A stretch of 11,019 nucleotides of DNA, from positions 1 through 11,019 of the forward strand of contig CAZIVO010000116.1 of NCBI GenBank assembly GCA_964542765.1, in the 5' to 3' direction. This DNA comes from CAZIVO01 sp964542765. GTDB taxonomy: Bacteria > Planctomycetota > UBA1135 > UBA2386. The translations under genes and the position numbers were made by a program. Within the stretch, counting starts at the first letter, position 1, and the number at the start of each line of letters is the position of its first letter. The notes under the pieces were generated by a model. That model made no database searches, had not been told where the DNA came from, and saw only the letters and a list, made by a program, of their open reading frames with translations. Below are positions 7,031 to 11,019 of this stretch, in pieces.

Positions 7031-8344
7031 ATGCCACTCGACAAACTCTGTGCTCAACACGATGAGGTTTCGCGACGCGGTTTCGTTGCCGGGGCTGCGG
7101 GTGGATTGCTCGGCCTGGGATCGATGCCCTGGTTGGAACAAGCTTCCGCGCTGGTCAGTCAGGACCCCAAGGGAGTCGTGCCCTTGCGTCCGGCCACGGC
7201 CAAGAACGTGATCTATCTCTACATGGCCGGTGGCATGACCCATCTGGACACCTTCGACCCCAAACCCGGAGCCGAGACGCAAGGGCCGACCGGTGTCATC
7301 AAGACCAATGCCGACGGCGTGATGATCTCCGAGCACTTTCCCAGTCTCGCCCGGCACATGGACAAGGTTTGCGTCGTCAACTCGATGCAGACGACGCAAG
7401 GAGCCCATGCTCAAGGGCGCTACATGATGCACACCAGCTACATGATGCGCGGCACCATCCGCCACCCGAGCATCGGAGCTTGGCTCCTGCGCATGGCCGG
7501 TAAGCGCAACCCGACACTACCTGGGCACGTGGCGGTGGGCGGCGGGATCTATGGCCCTTCGGGCGGTTTCTTCGAACCCGAATACTATCCACTCCCAATC
7601 GGTGACCCCGAAGCCGGGATCGAGAACAGTCACCGAGCTCCGAACGTGAGCGCAGAGACTTTTCATGATCGATTGGATCGAGTGGCGCAGATGAATGCGG
7701 CCTTCGCCGCCAAGTATGATCAGAAATCGGTGCGTGCTTACACGCAGATGTATGACCAGGCGGTCAAGCTGATGAAGTCGAAGGATCTCGCGGCCTTCGA
7801 TCTGAGCAAGGAAGATGATCGGGTCCGTGATGCTTACGGGCGCGACACCTTCGGTCAGGGATGTCTCTTGGCGCGACGGTTGGTCGAACACGGCGTTCGT
7901 TTCGTCGAAGTGACCAGCGGCGGTTGGGATACGCACAACCAGAATTTCGAAGCCATGGAGACCAAGTGTCCGCCATTGGATCGAGCCTTGGCGAGCTTGC
8001 TCGCCGATCTCGAGAGCCGTGGCATGCTCGAGGAAACCATGGTGGTCCTGGCCACCGAGTTCGGTCGCACGCCGAAGATCGTGACCGAGCGTATGGGACG
8101 CAACCACTATCCCAAGGCCTTCAGCTGTCTGCTGGCCGGTGGTGGTGTGCGCGGCGGCCAGAAGTACGGCAAAACCGATCCAACCGGTGCTGAGATCATC
8201 GAGAACAAGGTCTCGGTTGCCGATTTCAACGCCACCATCGCTTGTGCTCTGGGCTTGCCGCTGGATCAGATCCTGCACTCACCATCGGGTCGCCCCTTCA
8301 AGGTCGCCAACAAGGGTCGCCCGGTCATGGCGATGCTGGGCTGA
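7031..8344 (+). CDS. DUF1501 family protein with Tat-like signal
   Basis: This 437-residue protein has an N-terminal twin-arginine motif (Ser-Arg-Arg-Gly-Phe-Val, about 14-19) followed by a Gly/Ala/Leu-rich hydrophobic stretch, suggesting export by the Tat pathway. The mature part has the DUF1501 landmarks: YLYMAGGMTHLDTFDPKP (about 61-78), Gly-Ala-His-Ala-Gln-Gly-Arg, a Gly-Gly-Trp-Asp-Thr-His motif near 297-302, ATEFGRTP near 341-348, Gly-Arg-Asn-His-Tyr-Pro, and a closing Phe-Asn-Ala-Thr-Ile-Ala segment. DUF1501 is related to the alkaline-phosphatase/sulfatase-like superfamily, and the Asp/His-rich motifs may bind metal; the reaction is not known. It is typically next to DUF1549/DUF1553 genes, as here. 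Its stop at 8344 is 11 bases before the next start, so the three genes are almost certainly co-transcribed. Confidence 0.93.
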   Translation: MPLDKLCAQHDEVSRRGFVAGAAGGLLGLGSMPWLEQASALVSQDPKGVVPLRPATAKNVIYLYMAGGMTHLDTFDPKPGAETQGPTGVIKTNADGVMISEHFPSLARHMDKVCVVNSMQTTQGAHAQGRYMMHTSYMMRGTIRHPSIGAWLLRMAGKRNPTLPGHVAVGGGIYGPSGGFFEPEYYPLPIGDPEAGIENSHRAPNVSAETFHDRLDRVAQMNAAFAAKYDQKSVRAYTQMYDQAVKLMKSKDLAAFDLSKEDDRVRDAYGRDTFGQGCLLARRLVEHGVRFVEVTSGGWDTHNQNFEAMETKCPPLDRALASLLADLESRGMLEETMVVLATEFGRTPKIVTERMGRNHYPKAFSCLLAGGGVRGGQKYGKTDPTGAEIIENKVSVADFNATIACALGLPLDQILHSPSGRPFKVANKGRPVMAMLG

Positions 8345-8355
8345 GGCCGGATCGC

Positions 8356-9408
8356 ATGATGGGTCGTGGATCATCTCGGGTGCAGGTTCCTGCCCTCCTT
8401 GCCGCACTGGTCTGTGCGGGTTGGGGTGCTGGCCTTTCCGCGCAGCAGCCCATCTCGTTCGAGAGGGCGGTTTGGCCGATCCTGGAGAAGGCCTGCATCA
8501 ACTGTCATCGTGGCGCCTACGAGGATGAGAATGGTCGCACCCGCAAGCCCAAGGGCGATCTGCGCCTGGACGGTAGCGGCTGGATTCAAACAGGCGGAAA
8601 GCACGGGACAATTCTCGTTTCCGGTGATCCTGGCAAGAGCCCCCTCTATACCCGGACCGTCTTGCCCGCCGAGCATGATGATGTGATGCCCGCCAAGGGT
8701 GATCTCTTGACGCAGACGCAGAGCGGGGCGATCAAGCGGTGGATTGCAGAGGGTGCCAAGTTCGACGACTGGGTGGGTGAGGGTGGGCCGGTGGCTCCTC
8801 CGCCGAGCGCAAATGCTGAAATGCCGGTCCTGGCCACGGCTCGCACAAAGTTACTCGAGCGACTCGGCCAGGGAGTTCGACCGGCGTCGCGTCAGGCAAT
8901 CGAGCGTCTGCGTACCACGGGAGCCCAGGTTTCACCCGTGTTGCCGGGCAATCCATTGTTGAGGGTCGAGTTCCTGGCCCAGGAAGATCAGGTCACTGAT
9001 CGCATCCTCACCGCGCTGGCCCAGGTGAGCGCCCAGGTCGCGCAGCTTAATCTGGGCAAATGCCGGATCACCGATGCAGGCTTGGCCTCACTCAGGCGTA
9101 TGTCACGCCTGACCCGCCTCGATCTTCATGAGACAGATGTCACCGGCCGTGGTTTGCGCACGCTGACCGCGCTTGGTGAACTGCGCTACCTCAATCTCCA
9201 CGGCACCGGGATCAGAGATAGCGATCTTCCGGTGCTGGCCAAGCTCGACAAGCTGTCAGCGCTTTATCTGTGGAACACTTCGGTCACCGATGCCGGAGTG
9301 GCGCGCCTGCGCACACAGTTGCCCGATGCGAAGATTCATCACCGCTTGCTCTTACCCGAGGCATCCGGCGAACCCAAGAGCAACAGGAAGAAGCGCAAGG
9401 ACCCCTGA
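8356..9408 (+). CDS. PSCyt1 cytochrome c domain fused to leucine-rich repeats
   Basis: This 350-residue protein has a signal peptide (about 1-29, ending in Leu-Ser-Ala-Gln). The planctomycete cytochrome c domain (about 33-143) includes Phe-Glu-Arg-x-Val-Trp-Pro-Ile-Leu, the heme motif Cys47-Ile-Asn-Cys50-His51, GDLRLDG (67-73), SGDPGKSPLY (89-98) and DDVMPAKG (108-115), where Met111 is a plausible distal ligand. After a Pro-rich linker and a helix come about three to four LRRs (about 226-330) with LNLGKCRITDAGLASL, LDLHETDVTGRGL, LNLHGTGIRDSDL and LYLWNTSVTDAGV segments, the TD-A-G-V type seen in planctomycete LRR proteins. The C-terminus is Lys/Arg-rich. I chose ATG 8356 because the signal peptide follows; GAGG overlaps the previous stop. 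ATG 8359 is equally possible. The longer in-frame reading from 8242 overlaps DUF1501 and adds no signal. It probably acts with the two upstream proteins. Confidence 0.9.
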   Translation: MMGRGSSRVQVPALLAALVCAGWGAGLSAQQPISFERAVWPILEKACINCHRGAYEDENGRTRKPKGDLRLDGSGWIQTGGKHGTILVSGDPGKSPLYTRTVLPAEHDDVMPAKGDLLTQTQSGAIKRWIAEGAKFDDWVGEGGPVAPPPSANAEMPVLATARTKLLERLGQGVRPASRQAIERLRTTGAQVSPVLPGNPLLRVEFLAQEDQVTDRILTALAQVSAQVAQLNLGKCRITDAGLASLRRMSRLTRLDLHETDVTGRGLRTLTALGELRYLNLHGTGIRDSDLPVLAKLDKLSALYLWNTSVTDAGVARLRTQLPDAKIHHRLLLPEASGEPKSNRKKRKDP

Positions 9409-9657
9409 GAGATTGGGTTTCGTGGCGATGAGATGTTCTGCTTCGTGTCCGCTTCAGGGTGCTTGCGAAGCTTCTCGCTGAGGAACCGATCACGACTCGA
9501 TCCGCCGCCGCTTTTTGCAAGCTGGCGCGACGATCTTGACCGTGCCCTGGACTGGGACCCTGTGAAGGAGCGAGTGAAGGCAGACCCCGAAGCCGGTAAG
9601 TTGCTGCGCAGGATGCACCATCGCGCACCCTGCGTACTTGATTGATTGCAACTAGCG
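9409..9657. other. 249-base gap between convergent genes
   Basis: No intact gene is convincing here. Plus-strand codons 9529-9645 read as the end of an oxidoreductase (separate entry). I found no clear intrinsic terminator for either flanking gene: the only T-run (9511-9515) has no GC stem before it. Codons continue open in the frame of the cytochrome/LRR gene past its TGA at 9408 as far as 9645, which I regard as chance. Confidence 0.5.
9529..9645 (+). pseudogene. possible C-terminal remnant of a Gfo/Idh/MocA-type oxidoreductase
   Basis: The frame reads Leu-Asp-Trp-Asp-Pro-Val-Lys-Glu-Arg, then Asp-Pro-Glu-Ala-x-x-Leu-Leu-x-Arg, and ends Arg-Ala-Pro-Cys-Val-Leu-Asp-stop. Members of the Gfo/Idh/MocA family with a bacterial-type C-terminal region often end in a W-D-P-x-K-E ... 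D-x-E-A-x-x-L-L-x-R ... R-x-P-W-x-L pattern, and this family is abundant in planctomycetes. The rest of the enzyme (NAD-binding fold) is absent upstream, and the usual Trp near the end is Cys. It lies directly after the cytochrome/LRR gene and just before the convergent secreted protein. The match is from memory over about 35 residues, so chance similarity remains possible. An alternative is a short unknown gene from ATG 9433 (70 codons), but that has no ribosome site. Confidence 0.4.
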
Positions 9658-10134
9658 TCAGGTCCCGATCGTCAGCTTGATGGCGTTGGAGGCAATCACG
9701 CCAAGAGTATTGGCGCCTGGCATGATCGTCACCCCTTGAACGTGGAGGGACAGCCCGCACAGAAACTTGTTGTTGGGGATGTTGAAAGGCACGGGCTTTG
9801 CGCCACCGGCGCTGAAGGTCGTCGCCAAACCCACGATGGGAGCTGTCAAGAGAGTGCAGCCGGTCATGCCGATATTGGTCAAGTCTATCGATACCTGCTT
9901 GGTGCCGACATGAATGATGGCTGGCGTGTTGGGACCCTGTGGGCCGCCCTTCATGACGAGGTTGCCGGCCTGCCCTAGCCTGGGGATGGTGTGGGTATTG
10001 CCGATGGCGAGACCACGTCCACCTGCTCCGCAACCTTTTCCGTAGAAGGTTCGGCTTGCAGCACTGCACTGAGCACGGGGGGTGATTTCCGTCGCGATGA
10101 CGGCAAGAGGAAGGAGGAGGATGAACATCTTCAT
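9658..10134 (-). CDS. small secreted Gly/Pro-rich protein, paralogue of the left-edge fragment
   Basis: This 158-residue protein has a signal peptide (about 1-21, MKMFILLLPLAVIA core, probable cleavage at Arg-Ala before Gln-Cys). The mature protein has four cysteines (23, 35, 93, 126), enough for two disulfides, a Phe-Tyr-Gly-Lys-Gly-Cys-Gly motif near 30-36, and many predicted short strands rich in Gly, Pro, Asn and Thr. It ends in a pattern also seen at the C-terminus of the gene at 3-146 (Phe-x-x-Pro-Asn ... Leu-x-Gly ... Val-Gln ... Pro-Gly ... Ile-Gly). Families of such short exported proteins occur in planctomycete genomes; I know no function for them. The gene is transcribed against the central operon and divergently from the collagen-like gene. 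The upstream Shine-Dalgarno match is weak (GAAGAG). A start at the second Met (10128) is equally plausible. Confidence 0.75.
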   Translation of the reverse strand: MKMFILLLPLAVIATEITPRAQCSAASRTFYGKGCGAGGRGLAIGNTHTIPRLGQAGNLVMKGGPQGPNTPAIIHVGTKQVSIDLTNIGMTGCTLLTAPIVGLATTFSAGGAKPVPFNIPNNKFLCGLSLHVQGVTIMPGANTLGVIASNAIKLTIGT

Positions 10135-10233
10135 GTGAGACTCTTCTTGGTTGGTGGTGGAAGCACTTTGCGGTTGCGCTGATGAAGTATCGAGCGCAGG
10201 GCTAATGCAGGGGGGATAACGAGTTTACGGGAG

Positions 10234-10293
10234 GAGTAAGCCGTTCGACCAGTGCCGGCGTGGGTCCATCTCAAGCTTTCGCGAGAGTAAGCC
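10234..10293 (+). repeat. GAGTAAGCC direct repeat
   Basis: GAGTAAGCC occurs at 10234-10242 and 10285-10293, 51 bases apart, and each copy is followed at 9-11 bases by a GC-rich segment (GCCGGCG and AGGCGG). It lies between divergent promoters, so paired regulator sites are possible. Chance cannot be excluded for a 9-mer. Confidence 0.3.
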
Positions 10294-10310
10294 ACCGTGG
10301 CAAGGCGGTC

Positions 10311-10376
10311 TCAGCTTCCAGGGGGGTTTTCCCACTGGGCAAATTGATCTACACTTACAGGGTTAGCTTCTTTCAC
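10311..10376 (-). CDS. possible 21-residue leader ORF upstream of the minus-strand secreted gene
   Basis: On the minus strand GTG (10376-10374) follows a GGAGG by 6 bases and reads 21 codons to TGA (10313-10311): Met-Lys-Glu-Ala-Asn-Pro-Val-Ser-Val-Asp, then Gln-Phe-Ala-Gln-Trp-Glu, Asn-Pro-Pro-Gly-Ser. It has no signal peptide, no run of one amino acid typical of attenuator leaders, and no recognised homology. The good ribosome site may simply be the complement of the pyrimidine-rich leader of the divergent gene. Treat as speculative. Confidence 0.2.
   Translation of the reverse strand: MKEANPVSVDQFAQWENPPGS
10318..10338. other. small hairpin upstream of the collagen-like gene
   Basis: CCAG-GGG pairs with CCC-A-CTGG, with one bulged A and a short loop rich in G and T. 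It lies 71 bases before ATG 10410, without a T-run on the plus strand. Its role is unknown; an operator or a structured transcript region are possible. Confidence 0.25.
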
Positions 10377-10382
10377 GTCGTA

Positions 10383-10402
10383 CCTCCCCTTTTCCTCCCC
10401 TT
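10383..10402 (+). repeat. tandem CCTCCCCTT repeat in the leader of the collagen-like gene
   Basis: CCTCCCCTT appears at 10383-10391 and 10394-10402, 11 bases apart, in a pyrimidine-rich tract directly before ATG 10410. No Shine-Dalgarno sequence is present; the tract contains CCTCC, which is the anti-Shine-Dalgarno sequence itself. The start is nevertheless secure because a clear signal peptide follows. Confidence 0.5.
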
Positions 10403-10409
10403 GCCTACC

Positions 10410-11019
10410 ATGCGCATTCCCTTTGCCTTGGGTGCTGCCGTCGTTGTGGCCAGCACGTTCCTCTCCGCTCAAGCTACTTCCATCCCGAACTCACTGCCCT
10501 TCCAGGGGCGTTTGGTTGGGCAGAACGGCAACCCCGCGAACGGCGTCTACTCGATGACCTTCAAGGTCTACGACAAGAATGTCGGCGGCACCGCGCTGTG
10601 GAGGGAGACCAACGGCAAGGTCACGGTCACCAAGGGAGTCTTCAAGACCAACCTGGGTTTGATCGTGGGCTTCCCTCAAGGGATGTTCGATGGGAATACC
10701 CTCTACCTGGGAGTCACCGTTGGCAACGACGCCGAGATGACGCCGCGCTTTGCGATCACTTCGCAAGCCTACGCGCATCTTGCGCAGTCCGCCCGCGATG
10801 TGCCGGGGATGGAGATCCATCCCAAGAATGTGTCAATCGGCAAGAATCTAGTGATCAACTCACTGGGCAAGTGGGTGGGTGATCCTTCGGGCTTGCGCGG
10901 CCCGAAGGGAGCAACGGGCCCCAAGGGTGCCAAGGGTACTACTGGTCCCGCAGGCGCGACTGGTCCAGCTGGTCCCGCCGGTAAAACTGGTGCTCCTGGC
11001 AAGGCTGGCGCCACTGGTG
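10410..11019 (+). CDS. secreted collagen-like (Gly-X-Y) protein, 3' end outside window
   Basis: The frame from ATG 10410 is open for 203 codons to the window edge. It starts with a signal peptide (about 1-20, MRIPFALGAAVVVASTFLSA). A beta-rich domain (about 28-128) contains Pro-Phe-Gln-Gly-Arg-Leu, Asn-Gly-x-Pro-Ala-Asn-Gly-Val-Tyr, MTFKVYD (49-55), Gly-Gly-Thr-Ala-Leu-Trp, FDGNTLYLGVTVG (93-105), and Thr-Pro-Arg-Phe-Ala-Ile-Thr-Ser-Gln-Ala-Tyr-Ala; this type often stands at the N-terminus of secreted bacterial collagen-like or fibre proteins. From residue 161 there are 14 uninterrupted Gly-X-Y triplets (GLR GPK GAT ... GPA GKT GAP ...) to the edge, rich in Pro, Lys, Ala and Thr. It probably forms a trimeric extracellular stalk. 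Total length and C-terminal domain cannot be seen. No ribosome site precedes it. Confidence 0.88.
   Translation, partial: MRIPFALGAAVVVASTFLSAQATSIPNSLPFQGRLVGQNGNPANGVYSMTFKVYDKNVGGTALWRETNGKVTVTKGVFKTNLGLIVGFPQGMFDGNTLYLGVTVGNDAEMTPRFAITSQAYAHLAQSARDVPGMEIHPKNVSIGKNLVINSLGKWVGDPSGLRGPKGATGPKGAKGTTGPAGATGPAGPAGKTGAPGKAGATG

Larger units (their letters stand above)
10135..10409. promoter_or_regulatory. divergent intergenic region between the secreted protein and the collagen-like gene
   Basis: This 275-base stretch must hold the promoters of both flanking genes, but I see no convincing -35/-10 pair on either strand. A weak plus-strand candidate is TTTTCC (10327-10332), 17-base spacer, TACACT (10350-10355). 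It also holds a GAGTAAGCC direct repeat (10234-10242 and 10285-10293), a hairpin at 10318-10338, a 21-codon minus-strand reading frame (10311-10376) and a CCTCCCCTT tandem repeat (10383-10402), each listed separately. Confidence 0.45.

Noticed and set aside
6062..7465. 467-codon open frame on the minus strand
   Set aside because: It lies opposite the DUF1553 and DUF1501 genes, whose families are clear; its translation is His/Arg/Leu-rich with no recognisable domain. Long antisense frames are expected in GC-rich coding DNA.
7517..8278. 253-codon open frame on the minus strand
   Set aside because: Antisense to the DUF1501 gene, with no domain features and no ribosome site.
9433..9645. 70-codon plus-strand gene in the convergent gap
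   Set aside because: No ribosome site, and only its last 35 codons resemble a known protein end, so a remnant is the better reading.
9284..10069. 261-codon minus-strand frame overlapping the secreted gene and the cytochrome/LRR gene
   Set aside because: It overlaps two better supported genes in other frames and its product is Arg/His/Ser-rich without a signal peptide or domain.
10230..10340. Possible riboswitch upstream of the collagen-like gene
   Set aside because: The GTAAGCCACCG segment recalls part of the c-di-GMP-I aptamer, but the other conserved elements and the overall stem arrangement are missing.
10876..11019. GC-rich nine-base periodicity as tandem repeat or CRISPR-like array
   Set aside because: The periodicity is explained by Gly-X-Y codons of the collagen-like gene; there are no spacers.

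Overview
The window looks like chromosomal DNA from a planctomycete. It is GC-rich, and a central operon carries protein families that are hallmarks of that phylum: DUF1549/DUF1553, DUF1501 and a planctomycete-type cytochrome c domain (PSCyt1). Small secreted Gly/Pro-rich proteins and a collagen-like protein fit a large-genome, surface-protein-rich planctomycete. The assignment rests on recognised families, not on a database search.

Layout, left to right. Bases 3-146 are the 3' end of a small secreted beta-sandwich-like protein. Then come an FG-GAP/VCBS beta-propeller protein (199-1413), a PDZ plus S41 peptidase with a probable lipoprotein or secretion signal (1554-2960), and a two-domain secreted protein joining a LolA-like N-terminal part to a 7-bladed lactonase-type propeller (3000-4760). 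A tight three-gene operon follows: DUF1549/DUF1553 (4901-7009), a DUF1501 protein with a Tat-like signal (7031-8344), and a PSCyt1 cytochrome c domain fused to leucine-rich repeats (8356-9408). Bases 9409-9657 hold no intact gene but contain what looks like the broken C-terminal end of a Gfo/Idh/MocA-type oxidoreductase. A small secreted protein lies on the minus strand (9658-10134) and is related to the gene fragment at the left edge. A 275-base divergent intergenic region leads to a secreted collagen-like protein (10410 onward) that runs off the right edge while still inside its Gly-X-Y repeats.

How the genes work together: all eight intact or edge-truncated genes appear to encode exported proteins, so this is an envelope or secretome neighbourhood. 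Only 4901-9408 is clearly one transcription unit. In many planctomycete genomes PSCyt1, DUF1549 and DUF1553 are parts of one large protein next to a DUF1501 gene. Here the heme-binding PSCyt1 module is a separate third gene with an LRR tail, which suggests the three products act together at the cell surface or in the periplasm. Their biochemical role is not established.

I see no RNA gene, CRISPR array, transposase or phage module. The points most worth a second look are the split cytochrome/LRR operon, the LolA-like/lactonase fusion, the S41 peptidase without the usual catalytic lysine, the oxidoreductase remnant, and the odd leader of the collagen-like gene.
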